Shown: positions 44,985-54,906 of the stretch, piece after piece
Numbering within the stretch: the stretch's first letter is position 1
How the letters are laid out: each line of letters begins with the position of its first letter
NCBI GenBank assembly: GCA_965183835.1
Contig: CBCYME010000018.1
Span: 62,001 to 126,000, forward strand
Direction: 5' to 3'
Length of the DNA: 64,000 nucleotides
Source: OMPR01 sp965183835
GTDB lineage: Bacteria > Pseudomonadota > Alphaproteobacteria > Rhodobacterales > Rhodobacteraceae
The notes under the pieces: model-generated
The model's database searches: none
What the model saw: only the letters and a program-made list of their open reading frames with translations
Told to the model about the DNA's origin: nothing
Translations under genes and position numbers: made by a program

Positions 44985-45509
44985 CTAACCGCACTCTTCA
45001 GAAGTGTCAGGTGCGGCTTTTACTACCAGAGCAAGATTTTTCTGCATCAAAATCAGGTCCAGCCACTGCCCCCATTTGTGCCCCACTTCGGGCATGCGCC
45101 CGACCTCGGTAAACCCAAGTGCGCTATGAAATCCGATCGCGGTTCGATTTGCCGAACTGATCCCCGCGACCAGAACGTGAATACCCGCATGCAGCGCAGC
45201 GCGTTCCAACTGCACCATCAAGGCCCGCCCGACACCGCGCCCACGTGCCTCAGCTGTCAGCTGGATCGAGTGTTCCTGTGTGTGTACATAGCCCGGCCCG
45301 CTGCGAAAGGGGCGGTATGTCGCGAACCCAACTACCTGCTCCGAGTCCACAGCAACCAGAAACGCAGCACCGCGTTGCGCAATATCATCGGCAACAGACG
45401 TAGGATCACGCAGTGTGGTCGTGAAGGTATTTAGAGTGTCTTTTATCGTGGCGTTCATGATCGCACAGATCGCATCTGCATCTTGGTGCGCCGCAGGACG
45501 GACCCTCAT
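44985..45509 (-). CDS. GNAT acetyltransferase (phosphinothricin-acetyltransferase-like)
   Basis: 174 residues. EHSIQLTAEARGRGVGRALM is the acetyl-CoA loop, with the ANRTAIGFHSALGFTEVG and GHKWGQWLDL segments of the PAT/Pat-like (methionine sulfone) subfamily. The start overlaps the VOC gene stop by ATGA. Confidence 0.85.
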   Translation of the reverse strand: MRVRPAAHQDADAICAIMNATIKDTLNTFTTTLRDPTSVADDIAQRGAAFLVAVDSEQVVGFATYRPFRSGPGYVHTQEHSIQLTAEARGRGVGRALMVQLERAALHAGIHVLVAGISSANRTAIGFHSALGFTEVGRMPEVGHKWGQWLDLILMQKNLALVVKAAPDTSEECG

Positions 45510-46114
45510 TCCAACACACGACGCCCGTGTGGGGTTTCAAATTCGGCACTCATCCCATGCGGGCCTGACTCGATAGCAATTTTGGGGTCAGCCAAGATGG
45601 GGGCCAGATCTGCACGCAATGCTTCCCCGTCCGGATGGCTGATCGTCAGATGCAGAAACCGACACCCCGACGGTGTCAAACTGTCCGCCGGTAATCGCCC
45701 CTGCCATTCCAGCACAGCCGGGTACAGATTTTCATAGGGCAGAACCCCGTCCACCGGCACGGTCATCAGCCATCTCAAATCCCCCCGCTGCATGGCAACC
45801 AACTGACGTGCATGGGGCAACAGTTTCTCGGTCTCTTTCTCTAAGTCCCTCGACCGGAGAATCCAGTTTGTCAGACGCGCAGGCCCTTTGAAAGTGTCCA
45901 AATCAAACCATCTGGGCTGACTTTCCGGGGCCGTACCGGGTTCAATCGCGATGGCCTCTAGGTAAAGCCCATCCATCAATCCTATCAAACGGTTATGCGT
46001 TCCATATCGCGGATGCTGCCCGCCGGGCTGCATCGCAACCCCTAGCGCCTGCTCTAAATGCGCAACCGCATCAGACAAGGTTTCGCCCGCGACCGCCAAA
46101 TGATCCAATTGCAT
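45506..46114 (-). CDS. VOC-fold protein (glyoxalase-like domain)
   Basis: 202 residues from ATG 46114, with AAAGGAGAG upstream; an in-frame start further upstream has no such site. QLDHLAVAGETLSDAVAHLEQALG opens the first VOC module (His ligand) and GCRFLHLTISHPDGEALRADL the second. Probable metal-dependent dioxygenase or lyase of unknown substrate. Coupled to the GNAT gene. Confidence 0.82.
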   Translation of the reverse strand: MQLDHLAVAGETLSDAVAHLEQALGVAMQPGGQHPRYGTHNRLIGLMDGLYLEAIAIEPGTAPESQPRWFDLDTFKGPARLTNWILRSRDLEKETEKLLPHARQLVAMQRGDLRWLMTVPVDGVLPYENLYPAVLEWQGRLPADSLTPSGCRFLHLTISHPDGEALRADLAPILADPKIAIESGPHGMSAEFETPHGRRVLE

Positions 46115-46215
46115 GCCAAACTCTCCTTTGCAGTGTACCCTACAAAGCAGTCGCCCAAGCACAACGCCAAAACGACGAAGGAGCCGTCAGGGCACGAGGT
46201 CGCTGAAAAGCATCC

Positions 46216-46701
46216 TTAGCCTGCCCAGGCCGCAAAGGCCCAGAGTGTCGCGATAAGTGTGGGGTAAAACGTGCCTGCAAATCCGAGCCCCCGCAAAGGC
46301 GGCGACAGGTGATACCCAATCCAGAACAACACCCGCATCAGCACAAATGACATCCCAAGGGCAATCGCAACTGCGCCGCCAAGAGACATCGCAACAAAGG
46401 GCCACAGCACCAGTGCCAAAATCAGTTGTTCAACAGTGTTCGTTAGAACCCGCTGATCTATCTCTGCCTCAGACCCTGTGTGAAACGGATCGCCGTCGAT
46501 GATCGCATCATCAAAGAACCGACGCTGGGCCAGCCGACCAATCACAAGGGCCAAGAAAAGACCCGGCGCGAGAAACGCGCCGGGTAAAGCAAGGGCCGCA
46601 GGGACATAAGGCAGATCCAGCCACATCGGTGTGACGCAGACAAGAATGCCCCAAAGCGCACCACCTGCCATGCCGAATAAGATCTGTCCCCGTTTGCCCA
46701 T
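46216..46701 (-). CDS. MAPEG-family membrane protein
   Basis: 161 residues with four hydrophobic helices; EQLILALVLWPFVAM, RVLFWIGYHLSPPLRGLGF and TFYPTL are MAPEG marks (glutathione or eicosanoid metabolism enzymes in eukaryotes; function in bacteria unclear). ATG 46701 directly follows the mcm stop, so the two are translationally linked. Confidence 0.8.
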   Translation of the reverse strand: MGKRGQILFGMAGGALWGILVCVTPMWLDLPYVPAALALPGAFLAPGLFLALVIGRLAQRRFFDDAIIDGDPFHTGSEAEIDQRVLTNTVEQLILALVLWPFVAMSLGGAVAIALGMSFVLMRVLFWIGYHLSPPLRGLGFAGTFYPTLIATLWAFAAWAG

Positions 46702-48828
46702 TTAGGTTCGCGTTTCACTGATCAGCTTCAGGATATCCTGTGCTGCTTCAGGAATGTTTGTGCCCGGTCCAAAGATCGCCTTAACGCCATTATCGTAGAG
46801 GAACTGATAGTCCTGCTGCGGGATCACCCCACCGCAGATCACAATCACGTCCTCTGCGCCGGCCTCTTTCAACGCCTGCACCAGTTGCGGTGCCAGCGTT
46901 TTGTGACCCGCCGCCTGCGAGCTGATACCAACAACGTGCACATCATTATCGACCGCGTCTTGTGCAGCTTCGGCTGGGGTCTGGAACAAGGGGCCAACGT
47001 CAACGTCAAAACCGATATCAGCAAAGGCCGTTGCGATGACTTTGGCACCCCGGTCGTGACCGTCCTGCCCCATCTTCACCACCAACAAACGGGGGCGGCG
47101 TCCTTCGGTTTCGGCGAACTCTTCGATGCTTTTCTGAATGGCTGCAAAGCCTTCGTCGCCCTCATAGGCTGCACCATAGACACCGGCCAGAGTTTTAACC
47201 TCGGCGCGGTGACGACCAAATTCGTTTTCCATCGCCATGCTGATTTCTCCTACAGATGCGCGGGCACGGGCAGCTTCGACAGCCCCCTCAAGGAGGTTGC
47301 CCCCCTCTTTGGCGCGGCGCGTCAATTCAGTCAACGCTGCGGTGCAGGCTGCCTCGTCCCGCGTGGCGCGGATGTTTTCCAAACGCGCGACTTGGCTTTC
47401 GCGTACGGCGACGTTGTCCACATCCAGGATATCAATCGGATCTTGCTCGCTCAGGCGATACTTGTTGACGCCCACAACGACTTCTTCGCCGCGGTCGATC
47501 ATCGCCTGACGACGCGCTGCCGACTCTTCGATCCGCAGTTTTGGCATGCCCGACGCAACCGCCTTGGTCATGCCGCCCATTTCTTCGACTTCTTCGATCA
47601 AGGCCCAGGCTTTGTCAGCCAGCTCTGCTGTCAGACTTTCAACATAGTACGACCCCGCAAGCGGATCGACCACGTTGGTAATGCCTGTTTCCTCTTGCAG
47701 GATCAGCTGCGTGTTCCGCGCGATCCGGGCTGAGAAATCGGTGGGCAGGGCAATCGCCTCGTCCAATGCGTTGGTGTGCAACGACTGTGTGCCACCCAAA
47801 GCCGCCGACATCGCCTCATAGGCCGTACGAACAACGTTGTTGTAGGGGTCTTGTTCCTGCAGCGACACACCAGATGTCTGGCAGTGCGTTCGCAGCATCT
47901 TTGAACGATCCGACTTAGCGCCAAATTCAGTCATGATGCGGTGCCACAGCAGACGCGCGGCGCGCAGCTTGGCGGCCTCCATGAAGAAATTCATGCCGAT
48001 GGCAAAGAAGAACGACAAACGGCCCGCGAACTTGTCCACGTCCATGCCTGCCTCGATCGCGGCACGCACGTATTCACGACCATCCGCCAGCGTATAGGCG
48101 AGTTCCTGAACCAGGTTCGCGCCCGCTTCCTGCATGTGATAGCCGGAAATCGAGATTGAGTTGAATTTCGGCATCTCATTCGAGGTGTATTCGATGATGT
48201 CCGAAATGATCCGCATCGAGGGCTCAGGCGGGTAAATATAAGTGTTGCGCACCATGAACTCTTTCAGAATGTCATTCTGAATAGTGCCTGCCAGCAGCGC
48301 CTTGTCGTGACCTTGCTCTTCGCCTGCAACGATGAAGCTGGCCAAAATCGGCACAACCGCCCCGTTCATGGTCATCGAAACCGAAACCTTGTCCAACGGA
48401 ATGCCGTCAAACAGAATCTTCATGTCTTCAACGCTGTCGATGGCCACGCCTGCCTTGCCAACATCGCCGACAACACGCGGGTGATCGGAATCATAGCCCC
48501 GGTGCGTTGCCAGATCGAAAGCAACCGAAACACCTTGCTGACCTGCCGCCAGATTGCGGCGATAAAAGGCGTTGGATTCTTCGGCGGTGGAAAACCCTGC
48601 ATACTGGCGAATGGTCCACGGACGTCCCGCGTACATGGTTGCCTTTACCCCACGGGTAAACGGCCCCTCGCCCGGGATTGTCCCCATGTGTGGCAAGTCT
48701 TTGGTGTCTTCTTCGGTATAGAGCGGCTTGACATTAATCCCTTCCAGAGTGGTCCATGTCAGATCATCTACCGCACGTCCGCGCAGTTCTTTTTCAGCCA
48801 GCGCCCGCCAATCGTCGGTCTTGGTCAT
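46702..48828 (-). CDS. Methylmalonyl-CoA mutase
   Basis: 708 residues, full length for the single-chain type. The catalytic barrel has TMYAGRPWTIRQYAGFSTAEESN and the active-site DLATHRGYDSDHPRV. The C-terminal B12 domain shows DGHDRGAKVIATAF with the cobalt-binding His at about 591. It isomerises (R)-methylmalonyl-CoA to succinyl-CoA, the last step of propionyl-CoA assimilation started by PccA/PccB. The upstream sulfotransferase-like gene ends inside its first 35 nt; MAPEG follows without a gap. Confidence 0.94.
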   Translation of the reverse strand: MTKTDDWRALAEKELRGRAVDDLTWTTLEGINVKPLYTEEDTKDLPHMGTIPGEGPFTRGVKATMYAGRPWTIRQYAGFSTAEESNAFYRRNLAAGQQGVSVAFDLATHRGYDSDHPRVVGDVGKAGVAIDSVEDMKILFDGIPLDKVSVSMTMNGAVVPILASFIVAGEEQGHDKALLAGTIQNDILKEFMVRNTYIYPPEPSMRIISDIIEYTSNEMPKFNSISISGYHMQEAGANLVQELAYTLADGREYVRAAIEAGMDVDKFAGRLSFFFAIGMNFFMEAAKLRAARLLWHRIMTEFGAKSDRSKMLRTHCQTSGVSLQEQDPYNNVVRTAYEAMSAALGGTQSLHTNALDEAIALPTDFSARIARNTQLILQEETGITNVVDPLAGSYYVESLTAELADKAWALIEEVEEMGGMTKAVASGMPKLRIEESAARRQAMIDRGEEVVVGVNKYRLSEQDPIDILDVDNVAVRESQVARLENIRATRDEAACTAALTELTRRAKEGGNLLEGAVEAARARASVGEISMAMENEFGRHRAEVKTLAGVYGAAYEGDEGFAAIQKSIEEFAETEGRRPRLLVVKMGQDGHDRGAKVIATAFADIGFDVDVGPLFQTPAEAAQDAVDNDVHVVGISSQAAGHKTLAPQLVQALKEAGAEDVIVICGGVIPQQDYQFLYDNGVKAIFGPGTNIPEAAQDILKLISETRT

Positions 48829-49727
48829 TGGGTCTTCCTCTTTTCAATTCTGTCATTGGCAGGGTTCGCCCCACCGGTTTTTTATCAGGGTCCTGAATCA
48901 GCTGCGCCAGGCCGTCGGCCCCAGCAGTCAACCACATCAGGTCATCGGCATAGGTTTCGCGCAGATGCACGGCCTGTTCCGGGGTAAATGGATTCCAACG
49001 CGCATCGCCCGCCGGAAGCCGGTCAGACACGTCAGATGGCAAAAGTTCGCGCAACGCCGGCAGCCGCGGCGATGCATTTTTTCCACAAATCACGATGGGT
49101 CTGTGGCGCAGCCAATCCCGTAATCGCGCGGAGCTGGCGGTCCGGGCTGCCGACAAAGTTCTCAAACGGCAGCACCCTTAGCCGAACATCCGGCAGCGCG
49201 CACGCCACATCCTCGATTACATCTCGCCAGCTGCGCGGACATTGGACCACGCGATCAAGCGCCGCCACATCCGGAATACCCCGCCCCCGTGATACCGCAT
49301 AGCCCAACGCTGACGCCCAATAGTGATCGAGACTGCGCACATTCAGAACCACATCTGTGACGTAGCCCTTAAATGCTTCGCCATAGCGTGATGTCCACTC
49401 GCCTGCCCCGCCATACAGGCGAAGATGGCGCACATTGTGCCGGATAGAGCCCAGCATATTCTCATCACTCACGATCAGACGTTTTACACCGCGCTGACTT
49501 GAGCGATCCAAATTAATCTGAACCCGTCCATAAGCACAGCGCTGTAAATTGCGCCCCAATGCCTGCGACGGGCCCGGAACAATATCACGGAACAGACCCT
49601 TGCGAGTCCGCCACGGCCCCCAGAAACCTGTGCCATCCTCGGCCAGTTTGTCGGCATTCTTACGCATATAAGTTTGAAAAGTGGTCGTCGCGCAGCGATG
49701 CGCTCCGATATGCAGAGTAACGTCCAT
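48794..49727 (-). pseudogene. Sulfotransferase-like protein, frame broken at an A6 tract
   Basis: From ATG 49727 (an in-frame ATG at 49796 is possible) the frame starts MDVTLHIGAHRCATTTFQ, the PAPS-loop of a sulfotransferase-like fold. It runs to PQTHRDLWKK at 49082 and then leaves frame at AAAAAA (49077-49082 on the minus strand). Removing one A joins it to NASPRLPALREL and a further 90 residues that overlap the mcm start. So a single-base insertion or a sequence error splits an otherwise normal gene of about 310 residues. Confidence 0.7.
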
Positions 49728-49904
49728 GGGTTCGCCCGTCCGTGCGACCGGGGCTACGTTCTGCAGCCGGTGTATTGGGAATGGAACAACTGTCATCCCA
49801 AACCCCTAACGAACCGATTAACGTTAAAATTTTTGCGGCCCCGGTGCATTTCCCGTGTCGCAATCCCGGCAACCGGGTCTATATTCAATGAGACAGGAGA
49901 CCCA

Positions 49905-50351
49905 ATGACCCGCACGCTAGCCTTTGTTTTGTCTTTGCTATTTCCAGTCGCTGGTCTGGCAACTGACGCCACACAACCGCCAGAACCGGCCTTTGTCCAA
50001 CCCGCTGGTGAAAGCGATTTGAGCGAATTTTTATGGACGAACCGACCTGTGGTCGTGTTTGCAGATACACCAGCAGACCCACGGTTCCAGCAACAGATCG
50101 ACTTGCTCAGCCAAGGCGAACCCATGATGCGCGACCGCGATGTCATCGTGTTGACCGATACCGACCCCGCGGCAAAATCCCCCCTGCGCCAAAAACTGCG
50201 CCCGCGTGGATTCCAGCTGGTTTTGATCGGCAAGGACGGTGGGGTCAAACTGCGCAAACCGTTCCCCTGGAGCGTGCGCGAACTGAGCCGTTCCATAGAC
50301 AAATTCCCATTGCGAGAACGCGAAATCCGCGAACGGCGCGAGGCCAAATAG
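49905..50351 (+). CDS. DUF4174 secreted protein
   Basis: 148 residues from ATG 49905 with ACAGGAGA upstream. Signal peptide (AFVLSLLFPVAGLAT). The mature part has VVVFADTPADPRFQQQ, RDRDVIVL and FQLVLIGKDGGVKLR, which mark the thioredoxin-like DUF4174 family, though without active cysteines. Function unknown. Confidence 0.82.
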   Translation: MTRTLAFVLSLLFPVAGLATDATQPPEPAFVQPAGESDLSEFLWTNRPVVVFADTPADPRFQQQIDLLSQGEPMMRDRDVIVLTDTDPAAKSPLRQKLRPRGFQLVLIGKDGGVKLRKPFPWSVRELSRSIDKFPLREREIRERREAK

Positions 50352-50452
50352 ATCCTCGCCCCGCCCGTTGTTTGGCAGCGTTTCCAATGAAATGTCTTGC
50401 CCTCTGGCACAGATCCAGTCTCCGGTTTGGTCAAATGACCGGGGTTACCCGA

Positions 50453-52498
50453 TCATTCGAATTCCATGATGACATCATCAACCGCAAGGCTTTCGCCTGC
50501 ATTTGCGTTGATCTTTGACACCACGCCCTTTTTCTCGGCACGTAAGATGTTTTCCATCTTCATCGCCTCGACAGTGCAAAGCGCCTGACCTTCCTGCACT
50601 TCGTCGCCCACTTCGACGTCGACTTTGACGATCAGACCCGGCATTGGGCACAGCAGCAGCTTGGAGGTGTCAGGCGCAACCTTTTCAGGCATCAAAGCAG
50701 CCAGTTCAGCCTGCCGCGGCGTGCGCACATGCACGACCAAATCCGCCCCACGCGACCGCAACCGGAAGCCGCCGGACACTTTACCAACCTTCAGCACCAA
50801 GGGGCTGCCATCGACGTCAAGCGTGGCCAGCTGATCCCCGGGCGTCCAGGTCGACGCCACTCGATGAGACCCACCATCGGCAAATTGAACAGTCGATCCT
50901 TCAGGGTCCGCAGCAACGCTCATTTCGAAATGTTGACCCTGCAAGGAGACGACCCATTCGGTGCCAACTTTGCGTTCATGATTGTCCATCCGGCCTGAAA
51001 CCCGGGTGCGACGAATTTCGGCAACGCGGTGCATTGCTGCTGCCGACGCCGCGATCCGGCGCAGATCCGCTTCTGGCAGTTCTACCCCTTGGAAACCCTC
51101 GGGATACTGCTCTTCGATAAAGGCCGTGGTCATGGTTCCATCGATAAAGATCGGGTGATCCATCACGGCGGACAAGAACGGCAAGTTATGGCCAATGCCT
51201 TCGACCTCAAAGCTGTCCAAGGCAGTGCGCATTGCTTCGATTGCTTCGCCACGTGTGGGTGCCCATGTGCAGAGTTTGGCGATCATCGGGTCATAATACA
51301 TCGAGATTTCGCCGCCTTCATAGACGCCAGTGTCGTTACGAACCGCAGTCTCACCCTGAGGGACATCCCCTTGCCACTTGTCGTTGACCAGCAATGGGCC
51401 AGAGGCCACTTCTGCCGGCGGACGGTAACGTGACAGACGGCCAATCGATGGCAAGAAACCACGATACGGGTCTTCGGCATACAAACGGTTTTCAATCGCC
51501 CAGCCTGTCAAAGTCACGTCGTCCTGCGTGATGCTCAATGGTTCACCATTGGCGACGCGGATCATCTGTTCCACCAGATCAACACCGGTGATCAGCTCGG
51601 TCACAGGGTGTTCCACCTGCAAACGGGTGTTCATTTCTAGGAAGTAGAAGTTCTTGTCGCCATCAACGATGAATTCAACAGTACCGGCGCTGGCATAGCC
51701 AACCGCCTTGGCCAGAGCGACCGACTGTTCGCCCATCGCTTTGCGCGTGGCTTCGTCCAAGAAAGGCGATGGTGCTTCTTCCACAACTTTTTGATTCCGG
51801 CGCTGGATCGAGCATTCGCGCTCACCCAGATAGATGCCGTTGCCGTGGCTATCGCAGAGAACCTGAATTTCAATGTGGCGCGGCTGAGTCACGAATTTTT
51901 CGATAAATATCCGATCATCACCGAACGAATTTGCCGCCTCGTTCTTGGACGATTGGAACCCTTCGCGAGCTTCCTGATCGTTCCACGCAATCCGCATGCC
52001 CTTACCACCGCCACCGGCCGAGGCTTTGATCATGACTGGATAGCCAACTTGGTTGGAGATCTTTACCGCGTCTTCGGCGTCTTCGATCAGCCCCATGTAC
52101 CCGGGAACTGTCGAAACACCGGCTTCTTGGGCGATCTTTTTCGAGGTGATCTTGTCCCCCATCTTTTCAATGGCGCCAACTGGTGGGCCTACAAACGCAA
52201 CGCCCTCAGCGGCCAGCGCTTGGGCGAAGCTCGCGTTTTCGGACAAGAAACCGTACCCGGGGTGCACGGCCTGTGCGCCGGATGAACGGATCGCCTCCAT
52301 CACTTTGTCGATAACAATATAGGACTGGTTCGCAGGGGGCGGCCCAATGTGTACGGCTTCGTCTGCCATCTGGACATGCAGCGCCTGCTTATCCGCATCG
52401 GAATAGATGGCGACGGTCGAAATACCCATTTTGCGCGCGGTCTTGATGACCCGGCAGGCAATCTCGCCGCGGTTGGCGATCAGGATCTTGTTGAACAT
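50453..52498 (-). CDS. pccA: Propionyl-CoA carboxylase, biotin-containing alpha subunit
   Basis: 681 residues: biotin carboxylase module (NKILIANRGEIACRVI, ASAGGGGKGMRI, EMNTRLQVEHPVTE) in the first 450, a linker/BT domain, and a C-terminal biotinyl domain with AMKM (Lys at about 647). The BT domain length favours propionyl- rather than acetyl-CoA carboxylase. Works with PccB at 55.5-57 kb; the five small genes between are all on the same strand. Confidence 0.92.
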   Translation of the reverse strand: MFNKILIANRGEIACRVIKTARKMGISTVAIYSDADKQALHVQMADEAVHIGPPPANQSYIVIDKVMEAIRSSGAQAVHPGYGFLSENASFAQALAAEGVAFVGPPVGAIEKMGDKITSKKIAQEAGVSTVPGYMGLIEDAEDAVKISNQVGYPVMIKASAGGGGKGMRIAWNDQEAREGFQSSKNEAANSFGDDRIFIEKFVTQPRHIEIQVLCDSHGNGIYLGERECSIQRRNQKVVEEAPSPFLDEATRKAMGEQSVALAKAVGYASAGTVEFIVDGDKNFYFLEMNTRLQVEHPVTELITGVDLVEQMIRVANGEPLSITQDDVTLTGWAIENRLYAEDPYRGFLPSIGRLSRYRPPAEVASGPLLVNDKWQGDVPQGETAVRNDTGVYEGGEISMYYDPMIAKLCTWAPTRGEAIEAMRTALDSFEVEGIGHNLPFLSAVMDHPIFIDGTMTTAFIEEQYPEGFQGVELPEADLRRIAASAAAMHRVAEIRRTRVSGRMDNHERKVGTEWVVSLQGQHFEMSVAADPEGSTVQFADGGSHRVASTWTPGDQLATLDVDGSPLVLKVGKVSGGFRLRSRGADLVVHVRTPRQAELAALMPEKVAPDTSKLLLCPMPGLIVKVDVEVGDEVQEGQALCTVEAMKMENILRAEKKGVVSKINANAGESLAVDDVIMEFE

Positions 52499-52624
52499 GC
52501 GATGTCCTTTGTCTTGAGGTGTTGAGAACGCAAAACACCGCCCCGAGCCCTTGGGCCCGAAACGGTGAATCGCGCATATATTGTCAGACCCGATGAGGTC
52601 TGGATGTTCGTGACGGAGAGCCCG

Positions 52625-52837
52625 TCAGTTGCAGGTGTTTTGCGTTTCGCAATACAGCAGGTTGGCTGCGGCACCGACAGCCGCGCCAGCGACCGGGTTT
52701 CCGTCAACGATAAGGGCCCCCAAGAGCCCCGCCCCGCCGCCATAAAGCGCCTGTTCTGTTTGCGTGTCGCCACATGCGGCCAAGCTGATGCAGACCGCCA
52801 AAGCAGCTGAGATTTGTTTTGCTCGCACTGTTCCCAT
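52625..52837 (-). CDS. Small lipoprotein
   Basis: 70 residues. Lipobox LAAC (Cys near 22) after a hydrophobic segment, then a Gly/Ala-rich stretch (ALYGGGAGLLGALIVDG, VAGAAVGAAANLLYC) that resembles a glycine-zipper, and two late Cys residues. Outer-membrane lipoprotein of unknown role, sitting between pccA and pccB. Confidence 0.7.
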   Translation of the reverse strand: MGTVRAKQISAALAVCISLAACGDTQTEQALYGGGAGLLGALIVDGNPVAGAAVGAAANLLYCETQNTCN

Positions 52838-52977
52838 CCTTCTGAGTGATTGGGTTTAAGTGCATTGATATGGAATGGTTGACCCATAGCCCGCAAGCGC
52901 GGACGAGACATTGCGTTCCGGTGAGCAGCCCCTCGCCGACCGATCGAGGCGGACCGGCGAAAACTTACGCATTGTCC

Positions 52978-53026
52978 AAAAAAAGGAACGGGCAGAAGAG
53001 TGTGAGGCACATATATCTGCCCGTTC
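52978..53026 (-). terminator. Intrinsic terminator for the gene at 53196-53543
   Basis: GAACGGGCAGA (52986-52996) pairs perfectly with TCTGCCCGTTC (53016-53026) across a 19-nt loop; on the minus strand a CCTTTTTTT run follows (52978-52985). The rest of the 358-bp gap between 52837 and 53196 shows no gene. Confidence 0.75.
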
Positions 53027-53195
53027 AAAGAAGGGGAAGGGACGTTTCCGTCAGCCGCCACAAAAGGCAGATTGATTGCGGCGACAAGGGGCACCCTGCC
53101 CGACACACAGCCAGCCTCCAAGCCCGCGCTGACGCAGGTTTGGTATTGGGCCGCTTTCTGCCGAATTTGATGAGCCATCCGCAAATTCACGCCGA

Positions 53196-53543
53196 TTAAT
53201 CCCCAACAATTTCTGGATAAGAACGGCGCGCGATTTTTACATCGATAACAAGCAGTGCTTCGTAACTTGCAGGATCAAACGGGTCCTCGGCCGCGATCAC
53301 TTCGCGTCCAAAGAACCAACTCAGACGCCCGGCATCAAGATTGCCGCGCTCAAAGGGTTGGTCCCCAAACTGCAACCACAATGCCTCAAAGAAACCGGTA
53401 TCGGCTCTCCGATCCGGGGGACGACGGTCGCGAAAACGTTCGCGCGATGTCAACGGCGTGACCCCTTTGGGATTGGGGCGGCGAATTGTGAATTGAAAAT
53501 CTGTTCCGGCAAGACGGCCGGGGAATCCCCGATGCTTTAGCAT
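53196..53543 (-). CDS. Conserved hypothetical protein of the pcc region
   Basis: 115 residues, strongly basic N-terminal half, then FFEALWLQFGDQPFERG and EVIAAEDPFDPASYEALLVIDV. GGGAGG precedes the ATG. No motif recognised. It looks like a family carried in the pcc cluster of Rhodobacteraceae, but no function is known. Confidence 0.65.
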   Translation of the reverse strand: MLKHRGFPGRLAGTDFQFTIRRPNPKGVTPLTSRERFRDRRPPDRRADTGFFEALWLQFGDQPFERGNLDAGRLSWFFGREVIAAEDPFDPASYEALLVIDVKIARRSYPEIVGD

Positions 53544-53630
53544 GGCGCGGCCTCCCGTTTAAGGTGCGCGGGCCAAAGTGCCTGCATCAGGGTGTCCGGG
53601 ACCCACCTAACGGGGGATCCCGATGCACGA

Positions 53631-53774
53631 TTATTTGTATTTACCGGTGAAAGCCGGCTCAACCGAGATGGGCTCGGGGTCAACGATAACGAATTCTTCT
53701 TTCGGTGAATTGTCGCACGCAGCAACGACACCGACGAGGGCGAAGGCTGCAAGGAATTTGATGCTCTTCGACAT
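53631..53774 (-). CDS. 47-residue lipoprotein
   Basis: A very short gene: ATG 53774 with GGAGATACAG upstream, stop 53631. The product begins MSKSIKFLAAFALVG and has a lipobox-type Cys at 20 (VVAAC), then an acidic segment (EEFVIVDPEPISVEP) and ends GKYK. Signal peptide, lipobox and ribosome-binding site together make it credible. The role is unknown; it may cap or tether something in the envelope. Confidence 0.75.
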   Translation of the reverse strand: MSKSIKFLAAFALVGVVAACDNSPKEEFVIVDPEPISVEPAFTGKYK

Positions 53775-53988
53775 CTGTATCTCCTGGTTTGTTGTTCGAA
53801 ACGAACAAGGGTCGTTCCCCCTGTCTGCCTCAATTTCGAAGTTACGGCAGCCCCACGGCCACCGCCCGGGATCATAACCGAAAACCCTGCGGAAATATAT
53901 CCGACAAGGGGCAGGATCTTTGTCTGTGTCTCCAAAGCCTCAAAACCTCTGTTGGTTGAAGTTCCAGCCGCAACATGTTGTGGCGTCA

Positions 53989-54474
53989 TCAGAACTCCTC
54001 CCAGATACAGCGGGCATTTTCCAGCCGATATGCTTCAAAAAACTGCGTTGCTTCGGGATTACTGTCACCAAAGGACACAACCCGGTCCGCCAAAGAGATC
54101 ACCACCCTGCTGGGCTTGAGATCATGCAGCGTCACATATGGGATCGCCAACGATGCGCACAGATGATCCATATCGATCGCGGCGACATCATATCCAATCT
54201 GCCCCGCCAAGCTGCCGATCCGCGGCGCAACAAAACGGAACCGCACCCACAGCTCACCCGGATTTTCATCTAGCAGAACATCATTCAGGTGGATTTTTTG
54301 CCCCGAAGGCACCGGCAGTGACGCCTCGGCCCCTGCGGTCGCAGTGCTCATGAATGCCAAACACGACAAGACATATACGCAGCCCCGACCTCGCGCGATG
54401 CGAGCTCCTCCTGCCGGGGCTGCTTGCGCTGCGCTTGCGGCGCGCGCTGTTCTATGTCGCTTGGCGCGGATCAT
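53989..54474 (-). CDS. DUF6497-family secreted protein
   Basis: 161 residues if it starts at ATG 54474, which overlaps the cupin stop (ATGA). A long basic N-terminal region precedes a hydrophobic stretch (YVLSCLAFMSTATAGA) that acts as signal sequence. The mature part ends NARCIWEEF and has GYDVAAIDMDHLCASLAIPY. Belongs to a Rhodobacteraceae family of unknown role. Confidence 0.68.
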   Translation of the reverse strand: MIRAKRHRTARAASAAQAAPAGGARIARGRGCVYVLSCLAFMSTATAGAEASLPVPSGQKIHLNDVLLDENPGELWVRFRFVAPRIGSLAGQIGYDVAAIDMDHLCASLAIPYVTLHDLKPSRVVISLADRVVSFGDSNPEATQFFEAYRLENARCIWEEF

Positions 54475-54869
54475 GGCGCAGTTTCATCCTTCGTGTCAAA
54501 TTGAGAGGGCGAAATAATCTCAATAAGTTCCATATCATCAGAGTGGCGCACCTCACGGTGCTTTATTCCGGGGGGCTGCAGTACACACGACCCGGCGCGC
54601 AGGACTTGTTCACCCTGCCCTTCGTATTCAAACACAACCCAACCTTTGGTCACATAGGCCATCTGAAAATCCAGCTCATGGCTATGCCAAGCCGCCGGAC
54701 TTTCCCTCCCCGGAACCGCCCGGATCACGTGCGCGCCGAACTTACCACTTGTGGCATCCTTGATGCCAAGATCACGGTATTCAAAGAACGTCCGCAAACC
54801 CTGCCCCACAAACGCCGAGTCATCCGCATGCGAGATTGAGAACGCTTGGTTTTTCCAAAGTTGGGACAC
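54471..54869 (-). CDS. Cupin-domain protein
   Basis: 132 residues from GTG 54869 (GGAAAGG upstream). Single cupin barrel: WHSHELDFQMAYVTKGWVVFEY (His, His, Asp-like ligands replaced by Asp/Gln in part) and PPGIKHREVRHS (late His). Small metal-binding or sensory cupin, substrate unknown. It is coupled to the DUF6497 gene. Confidence 0.8.
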   Translation of the reverse strand: MSQLWKNQAFSISHADDSAFVGQGLRTFFEYRDLGIKDATSGKFGAHVIRAVPGRESPAAWHSHELDFQMAYVTKGWVVFEYEGQGEQVLRAGSCVLQPPGIKHREVRHSDDMELIEIISPSQFDTKDETAP

Positions 54870-54906
54870 GTGAGCCTTTCCAGTCAGGTAAGAGTTTAGT
54901 TAAGTT

